Shown: one piece after another, positions 1 to 10,700 of the stretch
Layout: each line of letters opens with the position of its first letter
Numbering within the stretch: position 1 is the first letter of the stretch
NCBI GenBank assembly: GCA_003217735.2
Contig: CP031587.1
Location: forward strand, 62,001 to 126,000
DNA from: Marinibacterium anthonyi
Lineage (GTDB): Bacteria > Pseudomonadota > Alphaproteobacteria > Rhodobacterales > Rhodobacteraceae
DNA: 64,000 bases
Direction of reading: 5' to 3'
Made by a program: the position numbers and the translations under genes
The notes under the pieces: model-generated
The model's database searches: none
What the model was told of the DNA's origin: nothing
The model's input: the letters and a program-made list of their open reading frames with translations, nothing else

Positions 1-1
1 C

Positions 2-1516
2 TATTTCAAGCAGTTCACCAAGCGCGGCGGCAAGCTGATCGTGATGGATCCGCGCGGCCAGAACCTGAAACGGTTCGCGTCGCACATGCTGCAGTTCAAG
101 GCGGGCGGCGACGTGTCGATGCTGAACGGCATCATGAACGTCATCGTCGAGGAAGAGCTCTACGACCGCCAGTACATCGAGGCCTTTACCGAGAACTGGC
201 CGGCGATGAAGGAGCATCTGAAGAACTTCCCGCCCGAGGAGATGGAAAAGATCTGCGGCATCCCCGCCGAAACGCTGCGCGACGTCGCCCGCACCTTTGC
301 CGGTGCCAAGGCGGCGATGATCTTCTGGGGCATGGGCGTGTCGCAACACATCCACGGCACCGACAATTCCCGCTGCCTGATCGCGCTGGCCCTGATGTGC
401 GGCCAGGTCGGCCGCCCCGGCTCCGGCCTGCACCCGCTGCGCGGGCAGAACAACGTGCAGGGCGCGTCCGATGCCGGCCTGATCCCGATGTTCCTGCCCG
501 ACTACCAATCGGTCACCGACGACGGCGTGCGGTCGGCCTTTACCGAGGTCTGGAAATCCGGCGATTTCTCGAACCAGAAGGGTCTGACCGTGGTCGAGAT
601 CATGGATGCCATCCATGACGGCGAGATCAAGAGCATGTACATCCTGGGCGAAAATCCGGCGATGTCGGACCCCGATGTCGACCACGCCCGCGACGCGCTG
701 GCGGCGCTCGATCACCTCGTGGTGCAGGATATCTTCCTGACCGAAACGGCGAACTACGCCGACGTGATCCTGCCGTCCTCGGCCTGGTACGAAAAGACCG
801 GCACCGTCACCAACACCAACCGCCAGGTCCAGATGGGCCGCCCGGCGGTGCCGTCCCCGGGTGACGCGAGGGAGGATTGGTGGATCGAGGTCGAACTGGC
901 CAAGCGCCTGGGCCTGAACTGGTCCTACACCCATCCCAGCCAGATCTTCGCCGAGATGAAGCTGAACATGAAGTCCTTCGACAACATCACCTGGGAGCGC
1001 CTGGAAACCACCGCCGTCACCTACCCGTCGCTCTCGCCCGAGGACCCCGGCCAGCCCATCGTCTTCGGCGATGGTTTCCCCCGCCCCGAAGGCCGCGCCC
1101 GGTTCGCCCCGGCCTCTGTCATCCCGCCGGCGGAAAGCCCGGACGCCGAATACCCCTTCGTGCTGATCACCGGCCGCCAGCTGGAACACTGGCACACCGG
1201 GTCGATGACCCGCCGCGCCACGGTGCTGGATTCGGTCGAACCCGAAGCCAATTGTTCGCTTCACCCGAACACCCTGCGCGCCCTTGGCGTCGCGCCGGGC
1301 GAATACATCAAGCTGTCCACCCGGCGGGGATCCATCACCGTGATGGCCCGCGCCGACCGGGCGGTGGCGGAAACCAACGTCTTCCTGCCCTTCGCCTATG
1401 TCGAAGCCGCGGCCAATATCCTGACCAACGCCGCGCTGGACCCCTACGGCAAGATCCCCGAGTTCAAGTACTCGGCGGTCCGGGTCGAAAAGGCGGACCT
1501 TCTCGCCGCGGAGTGA
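2..1516 (+). CDS. fdhA: Formate dehydrogenase alpha subunit, C-terminal part (5' end outside window)
   Basis: This is the molybdopterin-binding catalytic subunit of an NAD-dependent formate dehydrogenase (formate to CO2 plus reductant). The reading frame is open from base 2, so about 505 residues of the C-terminal half are present and the 5' end lies outside the window. Visible family features are the QNNVQGASDAG segment, GENPAMSDPD, the ETANYADVILPSSAWYEKTGT(V)TNTNR stretch typical of bis-MGD enzymes, and the ITGRQLEHWHTGSMTRR motif of the C-terminal beta-barrel that holds the second guanine dinucleotide. Members are usually about 920-970 residues. The next gene is convergent, so no small delta subunit or fdhD follows. 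It would oxidise the formate made by the oxalate pathway further along the window. The family is certain; the exact subtype (FdsA or FdhF) is less so. Confidence 0.93.
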   Translation, partial: YFKQFTKRGGKLIVMDPRGQNLKRFASHMLQFKAGGDVSMLNGIMNVIVEEELYDRQYIEAFTENWPAMKEHLKNFPPEEMEKICGIPAETLRDVARTFAGAKAAMIFWGMGVSQHIHGTDNSRCLIALALMCGQVGRPGSGLHPLRGQNNVQGASDAGLIPMFLPDYQSVTDDGVRSAFTEVWKSGDFSNQKGLTVVEIMDAIHDGEIKSMYILGENPAMSDPDVDHARDALAALDHLVVQDIFLTETANYADVILPSSAWYEKTGTVTNTNRQVQMGRPAVPSPGDAREDWWIEVELAKRLGLNWSYTHPSQIFAEMKLNMKSFDNITWERLETTAVTYPSLSPEDPGQPIVFGDGFPRPEGRARFAPASVIPPAESPDAEYPFVLITGRQLEHWHTGSMTRRATVLDSVEPEANCSLHPNTLRALGVAPGEYIKLSTRRGSITVMARADRAVAETNVFLPFAYVEAAANILTNAALDPYGKIPEFKYSAVRVEKADLLAAE

Positions 1517-1524
1517 TCCGCGGT

Positions 1525-1566
1525 CGGGACCGGTCGGGGCCCGCCAGCTGGCGCGCGCGGGTCCCG
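1525..1566. terminator. Hairpin between convergent fdhA and GFA gene
   Basis: Arms CGGGACC (1525-1531) and GGTCCCG (1560-1566) flank an inner GCCAGCTGGC palindrome. It lies between two convergent stop codons. There is no U tract, so terminator function is inferred from position only. Confidence 0.4.
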
Positions 1567-1570
1567 GCCG

Positions 1571-1942
1571 TCATTCCCGGTTGCGGGCGAACCCCGGCAC
1601 ACCGGGAAACACCGGCAACCACGGTTCGCGCCGGATCGTCCACAGTTCGTATTCCGGCGCGAACACCCCCGGCTTGTCATAGGCGCCCAGGGGCACCTCG
1701 ATCTCGCCCTCGGCCGTGGCGTAAACGGACGACCCGCAGACGGGGCAGAAATGCCGGCCCTTCCACGACCCGGTCTTGCCGCTTACCGTCACCGCCTCTG
1801 TGGGAAAGATCGCCGCCGCGTAGAACGCCGCGCCATGGTGCTTGCGGCACTCCAGGCAATGGCACACGCCTACCCGGATCGGCGGCCCCTCGGTCACCAT
1901 CCTCACGGCGCCGCACAGGCACCCCGCTTCATGCTGTTCCAT
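1571..1942 (-). CDS. GFA/CENP-V domain zinc-binding protein
   Basis: A 123-residue protein of the GFA family (glutathione-dependent formaldehyde-activating enzyme fold). Zinc-ligand cysteines are visible as CLCGAV near the N-terminus, CHCLEC around residues 27-32 and CPVCGS around residues 66-70. The family's namesake (Gfa of Paracoccus) handles formaldehyde-glutathione adducts, but most members of this short form have no proven activity. A link to C1 metabolism is suggested only by the adjacent formate dehydrogenase. It is convergent with fdhA and lies 46 nt downstream of ppc on the same strand. The family call is firm; the substrate is unknown. Confidence 0.85.
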   Translation of the reverse strand: MEQHEAGCLCGAVRMVTEGPPIRVGVCHCLECRKHHGAAFYAAAIFPTEAVTVSGKTGSWKGRHFCPVCGSSVYATAEGEIEVPLGAYDKPGVFAPEYELWTIRREPWLPVFPGVPGFARNRE

Positions 1943-1988
1943 GGCTCATCCTCCTGTCCATGATGGACAGCAGGGTAACCGAAATGCC

Positions 1989-4742
<2,754 letters not shown>

Positions 4743-4889
4743 GTCGCGCGCTCCCTGCACGTAAGGTTGGGTGTGTCGAGTGTCCCACGTACCCGGCATG
4801 GCTGTCACCCGAAGCTAAGGTCGGGGTGCGGCGAATATGACCAAGAAGTTAATCCGCCTCTGTAAGGTGTTGATTATATGTGCAGCGAC

Positions 4890-4913
4890 GGGTGTCCCAC
4901 GCGTGGGACACCC
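4890..4913. repeat. Perfect 24-bp palindrome between sucD and ppc
   Basis: Two 12-bp arms (GGGTGTCCCACG and its complement CGTGGGACACCC) abut with no loop. A half copy, GTGTCCCACG, recurs at 4780-4789 just upstream of the ppc start. The 13-mer GCGACGGGTGTCC that overlaps the left arm recurs at 7856-7868. No T tract follows on either strand, so this looks more like an operator or processing site than a simple terminator. Confidence 0.7.
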
Positions 4914-4927
4914 GGATTGATTGTGGA

Positions 4928-5809
4928 TCAGCCGATCGCTTCCAGCACGGCTTCGCCCAGGGTGGCGGGGCTTTCCGCGACGACGATTCCAGCCAATTTC
5001 ATCGCCTCGATCTTGTCCTCGGCGCCGCCTTTCCCGCCGGCCACGATGGCCCCCGCATGGCCCATCCGCCGACCCGGAGGCGCGGTGCGGCCCGCGATGA
5101 ACCCGGCCGTCGGCTTCCACCGGCCCCGCTTCTTCTCGTCCGCCAGGAACTGCGCGGCGTCCTCCTCGGCCGACCCGCCGATCTCGCCGATCATGATGAT
5201 CGCCTCGGTCTCGTCATCGGCCAGGAACCATTCCAGCACGTCCAGATGTTCCGTCCCCTTGATCGGATCGCCCCCGATGCCCACGCAGGTCGACTGCCCC
5301 AGCCCCACGTCGGTGGTCTGCTTGACCGCCTCGTAGGTCAGGGTGCCGGAACGCGAAACCACGCCCACCTTGCCCCGTTTATGGATATGCCCCGGCATGA
5401 TCCCGATCTTGCAGGCGCCCGGTGTGATCACCCCCGGACAATTCGGCCCGATCAGCCGCGAGGAGCTGTCCATCAGCGCCCGCTTCACCCGCATCATGTC
5501 CAGCACCGGGATCCCTTCGGTGATCGCCACGATGACCTCCATCTTGGCGTCGATCGCTTCCAGGATGGAATCGGCGGCAAACGGCGGCGGCACATAGATC
5601 ACCGTGGCCGTCGCCCCCGTCTTGGCCTTCGCCTCGTGGACCGAATTGAACACCGGCAGCCCGATGTGTTCCATCCCGCCCTTGCCCGGCGTCACGCCGC
5701 CGACCATGTTGGTGCCATAGGCGATGGCCTGTTCGGTGTGGAAGGTGCCTTGCGAACCCGTCAGGCCCTGGCAGATCACCTTGGTGCTTTCGTCAATCAG
5801 AACAGCCAT
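4928..5809 (-). CDS. sucD: Succinate (or malate)-CoA ligase, alpha subunit
   Basis: The alpha subunit of an ADP-forming acyl-CoA synthetase carries the CoA-binding domain and the phosphohistidine. It is 293 residues, normal for SucD. Visible are the N-terminal [16 protein letters not shown] CoA-binding loop, [11 protein letters not shown] near residue 121, and [10 protein letters not shown] with the phosphorylated His at 251. It starts 3 nt after the sucC stop. Succinyl-CoA synthetase is the default call. However, the pair sits beside ppc and opposite the oxalate/serine-cycle genes, not with sucAB or mdh, so it may work as malate-CoA ligase (MtkB role). Sequence alone cannot separate these, and its close similarity to ordinary Rhodobacterales SucD leans towards a recruited SucCD pair. 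Confidence 0.92.
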   Translation of the reverse strand: MAVLIDESTKVICQGLTGSQGTFHTEQAIAYGTNMVGGVTPGKGGMEHIGLPVFNSVHEAKAKTGATATVIYVPPPFAADSILEAIDAKMEVIVAITEGIPVLDMMRVKRALMDSSSRLIGPNCPGVITPGACKIGIMPGHIHKRGKVGVVSRSGTLTYEAVKQTTDVGLGQSTCVGIGGDPIKGTEHLDVLEWFLADDETEAIIMIGEIGGSAEEDAAQFLADEKKRGRWKPTAGFIAGRTAPPGRRMGHAGAIVAGGKGGAEDKIEAMKLAGIVVAESPATLGEAVLEAIG

Positions 5810-5812
5810 GTC

Positions 5813-7036
5813 TTATCCTTCCACCACGGCCAGCGCCGGCTTGGTGCCTTTCACGGCGGCCACGATCTTTTCGGCGCCGTCCTTCAGATTGTCCGCCGCG
5901 ATCACGTTCAGCCCGGAGGTGTTGATGATCTCCTTGCCCTTGTCGACGTTGGTGCCTTCCAGCCGCACGACCAGCGGCACCTTCAGGCCCACTTCCTTCA
6001 CGGCCTTCACCACGCCCTCGGCGATCACGTCGCAACGCATGATGCCGCCGAAGATGTTCACCAGGATCCCCTTCACGTTGGGGTCCGAGGTGATGATCTT
6101 GAACGCCTCGGTCACCTTTTCGGCGGTGGCCCCGCCGCCCACGTCAAGGAAGTTCGCAGGTTCCGCGCCGTACAGCTTGATGATGTCCATCGTCGCCATG
6201 GCCAGCCCCGCGCCGTTCACCATGCAGCCGATCTCGCCATCCAGCGCGATGTAGTTCAGGTCGTATTTCGAGGCCTGAAGTTCCTTGGCGTCTTCCTCGG
6301 TCTCGTCACGCAGGGCGGCGATATCCGGGTGGCGGTAGACCGCGTTGCCGTCGAACCCCATCTTGGCATCGAGGCACTTCAGGTCGCCGGAGATGTCGAC
6401 GATCAGCGGGTTGATCTCCAGCATATCCATGTCCTTGTCGATGAACAGCTGGTAGAGAATGCCCATCAGCTTGACGCATTGCTTGATCTGCTGGCCTTCC
6501 AGGCCCAGCGAGAACGCGATGCGGCGGCCATGGAACGGCTGGTAACCCGTGGCCGGATCGACGGAGAAGGACAGGATCTTCTCGGGCGTGCTGGCCGCGA
6601 CCTCTTCGATGTCCATGCCGCCTTCGGTGGAACAGACAAAGGCCACGCGGCTGGTCGTGCGATCCACCAGCAGCGCCAGGTACAGCTCGCGGTCGATGCC
6701 CGATCCGTCCTCGATATAGATGCGGTTCACCTGTTTGCCCGCCGGCCCGGTCTGATGCGTGACCAGCGTGCGGCCCAGCATGCACTGCGCCTCGTGTGCG
6801 GCTTCCTCGACCGACTTGGTGACGCGCACACCGCCCTTTTCGCCGGCGCTGGGTTCCTTGAACTTGCCCTTGCCGCGTCCGCCGGCATGGATCTGGGCCT
6901 TCACCACCCAAAGCGGGCCGTCAAGCGCGCCGGCGGCTGTCTTGGCCTCTTCGGCCCGCAGGACGGGGCGCCCGTCGCTGACCGGGGCCCCGTAGTCGCG
7001 AAGCAAAGCCTTCGCCTGATACTCATGGATGTTCAC
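5813..7036 (-). CDS. sucC: Succinate (or malate)-CoA ligase, beta subunit
   Basis: The ATP-grasp beta subunit that binds nucleotide and the dicarboxylate. Translation most likely begins at the GTG at 7036, preceded by GGGAGGAAC; this gives 407 residues opening [15 protein letters not shown], the canonical SucC N-terminus. An upstream ATG would add 15 unrelated residues. Family motifs are [53 protein letters not shown] and [14 protein letters not shown]. About 20 extra residues at the C-terminus ([11 protein letters not shown]) exceed the usual roughly 388-397. It forms an operon with sucD and ppc. The [11 protein letters not shown] region resembles Rhodobacterales SucC more than methylotroph MtkA as remembered, so dual use or recruitment is inferred. 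Confidence 0.93.
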   Translation of the reverse strand: MNIHEYQAKALLRDYGAPVSDGRPVLRAEEAKTAAGALDGPLWVVKAQIHAGGRGKGKFKEPSAGEKGGVRVTKSVEEAAHEAQCMLGRTLVTHQTGPAGKQVNRIYIEDGSGIDRELYLALLVDRTTSRVAFVCSTEGGMDIEEVAASTPEKILSFSVDPATGYQPFHGRRIAFSLGLEGQQIKQCVKLMGILYQLFIDKDMDMLEINPLIVDISGDLKCLDAKMGFDGNAVYRHPDIAALRDETEEDAKELQASKYDLNYIALDGEIGCMVNGAGLAMATMDIIKLYGAEPANFLDVGGGATAEKVTEAFKIITSDPNVKGILVNIFGGIMRCDVIAEGVVKAVKEVGLKVPLVVRLEGTNVDKGKEIINTSGLNVIAADNLKDGAEKIVAAVKGTKPALAVVEG

Positions 7037-7087
7037 GCCTAGAGTTCCTCCCTTGGTGTCGGCCTTGGTGGCCAGGATCATTGGTGA

Positions 7088-7624
7088 TTACTTGATGAGC
7101 GGCAGAAGCTTCTTGAAGGACGGTGTCCCGGCCTTGCCCAGCCATTCGAACACGACCATTTCGGTCGTCACGATCCCCACACCGCTGGCATTCAGCCGCG
7201 CGATGCAGGCCTGTTCGCTGTCCAGTGTCCGCGACGCCGTGGCGTCCGACACGACAAAGACATCGTAGCCGTCTTCTATCATGCTGGCGGCGGTCTGGAC
7301 GACGCAGATATGCGCCTCCATCCCCGCGATGACCGCCTGCTTGCGGTCCTGGCGGCGGAATTCGGCGGCAAAGCCGTCGTCTTCCATGCAGGAGAAATGC
7401 ATCTTGGGCAGGACGATGGCGTTCGTGGACGCCAGTTCGGGCACGGTATGGCCCAGGCCGGCGGGATATTGTTCCGTCATGATGACGGGCACGCCGACTT
7501 CCTGCGCCGCGGCCATCAGCGTGCGGGTGTTGCGAATCGTCCGGGCGGGGGCCTGCATGGCGGGCACCAGACGTTCCTGCATGTCGATGACGACGAGAAC
7601 GGAATCCTGTGCGCGTATGAGCAT
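7088..7624 (-). CDS. Isochorismatase-family cysteine hydrolase (YcaC-like)
   Basis: A 178-residue alpha/beta hydrolase of the isochorismatase superfamily, which cleaves amide, imide or vinyl-ether bonds. The Asp-Lys-Cys triad is visible: Asp in VVIDMQERLVP, Lys in VLPKMHFSC, Cys in AGMEAHICVVQTA. The start at 7624 is chosen because AGGGGGG lies just upstream; an ATG at 7693 would add 23 residues but places a candidate operator on its ribosome site. It is the first gene of the isochorismatase-sucC-sucD-ppc array, 51 nt before sucC. The substrate cannot be told from sequence. No role in oxalate or serine-cycle chemistry is known for this family, so its co-location is notable. Confidence 0.85.
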   Translation of the reverse strand: MLIRAQDSVLVVIDMQERLVPAMQAPARTIRNTRTLMAAAQEVGVPVIMTEQYPAGLGHTVPELASTNAIVLPKMHFSCMEDDGFAAEFRRQDRKQAVIAGMEAHICVVQTAASMIEDGYDVFVVSDATASRTLDSEQACIARLNASGVGIVTTEMVVFEWLGKAGTPSFKKLLPLIK

Positions 7625-7706
7625 GACGGTCGCGGTTCCCCCCTGTGATCGGCCCGCGATCTTCGTCGCCGGTCCCTGCACGCCAGATGGCATGTTTTCT
7701 CAGTCT

Positions 7707-7723
7707 TGGTATGCCAGATACCA
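7707..7723. promoter_or_regulatory. Inverted repeat TGGTAT-N5-ATACCA upstream of isochorismatase-sucCD-ppc
   Basis: Perfect 6-bp arms separated by GCCAG, 83 nt upstream of the chosen isochorismatase start. The same two hexamers occur in reversed order, with the same 5-nt spacing, upstream of folD (25694-25710). It is probably an operator for a regulator shared across the island. Confidence 0.5.
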
Positions 7724-7995
7724 CGGGAATGACAATTCATCAAGTGGCCGGAATTTTCAATAGCGACAGAGTCGCGAAGCAGGAAATTCGCGGCCTCCAA
7801 GTGGTTCATTTTTCGTGCCGCACTGCAACAAAACCGGACTTTTCATCGGTTGAGCGCGACGGGTGTCCTGAGTGAAAAAATTCGATAATAATCAACACTT
7901 TCAGCGGGTTGCGGGAATTTCAATTCTGCATTGCATTTCGTGCATGCAGACTATGCCTTTTGAATGAAAGACACCGGAAAATCCGGGTGTTAAGG

Positions 7996-8005
7996 TGGTG
8001 CACCA
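7996..8005. promoter_or_regulatory. TGGTGCACCA palindrome, candidate GntR/FCD operator
   Basis: A perfect 10-bp palindrome of the TGGT-NN-ACCA form expected for FadR/FCD-type GntR proteins. It lies 129 nt upstream of the GntR gene and matches a second site at 8077. Confidence 0.5.
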
Positions 8006-8076
8006 AATACAAACCGTGCAGCTGCAGCGAAGAATGGGGCCAAAAGGGAATTGCGTGCCTCAGGTGTCTGGTCTAT

Positions 8077-8086
8077 GGTGTACCAC
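8077..8086. promoter_or_regulatory. TGGTGTACCA palindrome, candidate GntR/FCD operator
   Basis: TGGT-GT-ACCA (arms perfect, dinucleotide spacer) ends 47 nt before the GntR start, a position suited to autoregulation and control of oxc-frc. It is the second such site in this region. Confidence 0.55.
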
Positions 8087-8133
8087 AGGATCAGGGATGC
8101 GTCGCAGCTCGCACTCAAGACAGGAGAAGAGGC

Positions 8134-8838
8134 ATGAAGCTTCGGCCGATCGCGACCAATTTCACCCTGAAGGATCACGTCTACGACCGGCTTCGAGAGG
8201 CCATTACCGAAATGGACATCTACGCACGGGAAGCTGACCTGCGACTGGACGAGCGCTCGCTCGCCGAGCAGCTTGGAATCTCGCGCACGCCGCTTCGGGA
8301 CGCCATCGCCCGGCTTGAGGGGGACGGGCTGGTGCAGGTCGTGCCGCGCAAGGGCATCTATGTCCGCCGCAAGAGCCTGGAAGAGATCCTGGAGATGATC
8401 ATCGCCTGGGCCGCGCTGGAAAGCATGGCGGCCCGGCTGGCCGCGGACCGGGCGTCCGACACGGAAATCTCGTCGCTGCGCAAGATCGCCGCCAAGTACA
8501 GCGGTGATCCCGACAGCGCGGAATTCTCTGAATATTCCGAGGACAACATCAAGTTCCACCAGCGCATCCTGGAGATCTCCAAGTGCGCATTGCTGAAGAC
8601 GATGGCCGACGGGCTGTTCCTGCACATGCACGCGGTTCGTCTGCGTGCCATGGGCGAGGGCGACCGGCTGCGCCGTTCGATGGTCGACCATGCCGAGATC
8701 ATCGAGGCACTGGAAGCCCGCGACCCCGACCTTGCCGATCTGCGGGTCCGGGAACACACGATGCGGCTGCACGACCACGTGCGCCGGACCTGGGTCCGGC
8801 TGGACGTCAGCCTGCGAGACAAGATGGACACCGCCTGA
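8134..8838 (+). CDS. GntR/FCD transcriptional regulator of the oxalate operon
   Basis: A 234-residue regulator: N-terminal winged helix of the GntR family (about residues 12-75, with LRLDERSLAEQLGISRTPLRDAI) and a C-terminal FCD ligand-binding domain whose histidines (FHQ around 137, DHAEI near 190, H in the last helix) normally bind metal and a carboxylate effector. The ATG at 8134 follows CAGGAGAAGAGGC; the open frame extends upstream without support. It is 58 nt before oxc on the same strand, and two TGGT-NN-ACCA palindromes precede it. The likely effector is oxalate, oxalyl-CoA or another small dicarboxylate; this is inference from neighbours. Confidence 0.9.
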   Translation: MKLRPIATNFTLKDHVYDRLREAITEMDIYAREADLRLDERSLAEQLGISRTPLRDAIARLEGDGLVQVVPRKGIYVRRKSLEEILEMIIAWAALESMAARLAADRASDTEISSLRKIAAKYSGDPDSAEFSEYSEDNIKFHQRILEISKCALLKTMADGLFLHMHAVRLRAMGEGDRLRRSMVDHAEIIEALEARDPDLADLRVREHTMRLHDHVRRTWVRLDVSLRDKMDTA

Positions 8839-8896
8839 AAAAGGCGGGCCCGGGGCCGGGACAGAACCGGCCATAGCTACAAGGGGAGACCAACCA

Positions 8897-10669
8897 ATGG
8901 ATGTAGCCACCGTAGAGCCCACCGCCAAGCCAGTGGAACCCGCGCCGGAGACGTTGACCGACGGGTTCCACCTGCTGATCGACGCGCTGAAGCTGAACGG
9001 CGTCGAGACGATCTACAACGTCCCGGGCATTCCGATCACCGACCTTGGCCGGTATGCCCAGGCGCAGGGCCTTCGGGTACTCTCCTTCCGCCACGAACAG
9101 CACGCCGGTTACGCGGCTGCGGCGGCCGGTTTCCTGACCAAGAAGCCGGGCATCTGCATGACGGTGTCGGCGCCGGGCTTCCTGAACGGTCTGACCGCGC
9201 TGGCCCATGCCACAACCAATTGCTGGCCGATGATCCTGATTTCCGGGTCGTCCGAACGCGAGATCGTCGACCTGCAGCGCGGTGATTATGAGGAGATGGA
9301 CCAGCTGGCCATCGCCCGCCCCCATGCCAAGGCCGCCTATCGCGTCCTGCATGCCGAGGACATCGGCCTGGGCGTCGCCCGCGCCATCCGGGCCGCCCTT
9401 ACGGGGCGTCCCGGCGGTGTCTACCTGGACATTCCCGGCCAGTTGCTGGGCCAGGTGATGGATGAGGTCGAGGGGCAGAAATCGCTGATCGAGGTGGTCG
9501 ATCCGAACCCGACCAGCGTGCCGTCGGCGGACGCCATCGCCCGTGCGGTGGACGTGCTGAAATCGGCCAAGAAGCCGCTGATGATCATCGGCAAGGGCGC
9601 GGCCTATGCGCAGGCCGACGAGACGGTGCAGAAGCTGGTGGAAACGCTGGGCATGCCGTACCTGCCGATGTCCATGGCCAAGGGGCTGCTGCCCGATACC
9701 CATGAATTGTGCGCCTCGGCCGCACGGTCGCTGGTGCTGAAGGAAAGCGATTGCGTCTTCCTTGTCGGCGCGCGCCTGAACTGGCTGCTGAGCCATGGTC
9801 AGGGCAAGGCCTGGGGCGAAAAGGGATCGAAGGCATTCGTCCAGATCGACATCGAACCGACCGAGATGGACAGCAACCAGAAGATCTCGGCCCCGCTGAT
9901 CGGCGATATCGGCAGCGTCGCCGGCGCCCTGCTGGAGGCCATCGGGCCGGACTGGCAGAAGCCGTCGACCGACTGGACCGGCGCAGTGCGCGCCAAGGTC
10001 GAAGGCAACGTCGCCAAGATGGCGCCGCGCCTGAAGAACAACAATTCGCCGATGGACTACCAGGGCTCCCTGGGCGTCATCAAGGACATCATCGCGGCCA
10101 ATCCCGACACGGTGCTGGTGAACGAAGGCGCGAACGCGCTGGACCAGTGCCGGTCGATCGTCGACATCCACAAGCCGCGCAAGCGGCTGGACGTCGGCAC
10201 CTGGGGGATCATGGGCGTCGGCATGGGGTCTGCCGTCGCGGCGGCGGTCGAGACCGGCAACCAGGTCCTGGCCGTGGAGGGCGACAGCGCCTTCGGGTTC
10301 TGCGGCATGGAGGTGGAAACCATCTGCCGTTACGACCTGCCGGTCTGCATCGTCATCATGAACAACAACGGCATCTATCGCGGCGATGGCGAAAACTGGT
10401 CGGGCGGATCGGATCCGTCGACGACGGTCTTCGTCAAGGGGTCGCGCTATGACCTGATGATGCAGGCGTTCGGCGGTGTCGGTGTGACCGTCGACAACCC
10501 CGACGCCCTGCGCCAGGCCATCAACGACGCCTTTGCCAGCCGCAAGCCCACGCTGATCAACGCCGTGATCGCCGAAGGCGCCGGGAAGGAAAGCGGCAAT
10601 ATCGGCAACCTCAACCCGTCTTCGGTCGTGGCGCAGCAGCGTTACCCGCAGGCAAGAAAAATCAAGTGA
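8897..10669 (+). CDS. oxc: Oxalyl-CoA decarboxylase
   Basis: A thiamine-diphosphate enzyme that converts oxalyl-CoA to formyl-CoA and CO2. It is 590 residues from ATG 8897 (GGGGAGAC just upstream). The N-terminal domain carries FRHEQHAGYAA with the ThDP-activating Glu67, followed by TVSAPGFLNG and SGSSEREIVDLQRGDYEEMDQ, which match the Oxalobacter enzyme closely as remembered and separate it from acetolactate synthases. The C-terminal ThDP/Mg motif is EGDSAFGF...NNNGIY. The first roughly 20 residues are a Pro/Glu-rich extension not needed by the fold. It is followed 31 nt later by formyl-CoA transferase, its standard partner. Very confident. Confidence 0.97.
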   Translation: MDVATVEPTAKPVEPAPETLTDGFHLLIDALKLNGVETIYNVPGIPITDLGRYAQAQGLRVLSFRHEQHAGYAAAAAGFLTKKPGICMTVSAPGFLNGLTALAHATTNCWPMILISGSSEREIVDLQRGDYEEMDQLAIARPHAKAAYRVLHAEDIGLGVARAIRAALTGRPGGVYLDIPGQLLGQVMDEVEGQKSLIEVVDPNPTSVPSADAIARAVDVLKSAKKPLMIIGKGAAYAQADETVQKLVETLGMPYLPMSMAKGLLPDTHELCASAARSLVLKESDCVFLVGARLNWLLSHGQGKAWGEKGSKAFVQIDIEPTEMDSNQKISAPLIGDIGSVAGALLEAIGPDWQKPSTDWTGAVRAKVEGNVAKMAPRLKNNNSPMDYQGSLGVIKDIIAANPDTVLVNEGANALDQCRSIVDIHKPRKRLDVGTWGIMGVGMGSAVAAAVETGNQVLAVEGDSAFGFCGMEVETICRYDLPVCIVIMNNNGIYRGDGENWSGGSDPSTTVFVKGSRYDLMMQAFGGVGVTVDNPDALRQAINDAFASRKPTLINAVIAEGAGKESGNIGNLNPSSVVAQQRYPQARKIK

Positions 10670-10700
10670 ATAAAAAACGTTACTGGGGAGGAGAACGCAA

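Larger units (their letters stand above)
7694..8133. other. Long divergent regulatory region of the oxalate/C1 island
   Basis: About 440 nt, AT-richer than the genes around it, separate the isochorismatase-sucCD-ppc array from the GntR-oxc-frc array. No convincing ORF starts here. It contains three TGGT/ACCA palindromes (7707-7723, 7996-8005, 8077-8086) and a copy of the 13-mer GCGACGGGTGTCC (7856-7868) also found beside the sucD-ppc palindrome. Promoters for both directions are expected here but individual -35/-10 boxes cannot be assigned. Confidence 0.7.

Noticed and set aside
7909-8133. 75-codon N-terminal extension of the GntR regulator
   Set aside because: It precedes the winged-helix start with no family match, is Cys-rich and AT-rich, and covers two candidate operators; ATG 8134 has a good ribosome site.
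8897-10669. Acetolactate synthase, glyoxylate carboligase or sulfoacetaldehyde acetyltransferase
   Set aside because: The SSEREIVDLQRGDYEEMDQ stretch and partner frc fit oxalyl-CoA decarboxylase specifically.
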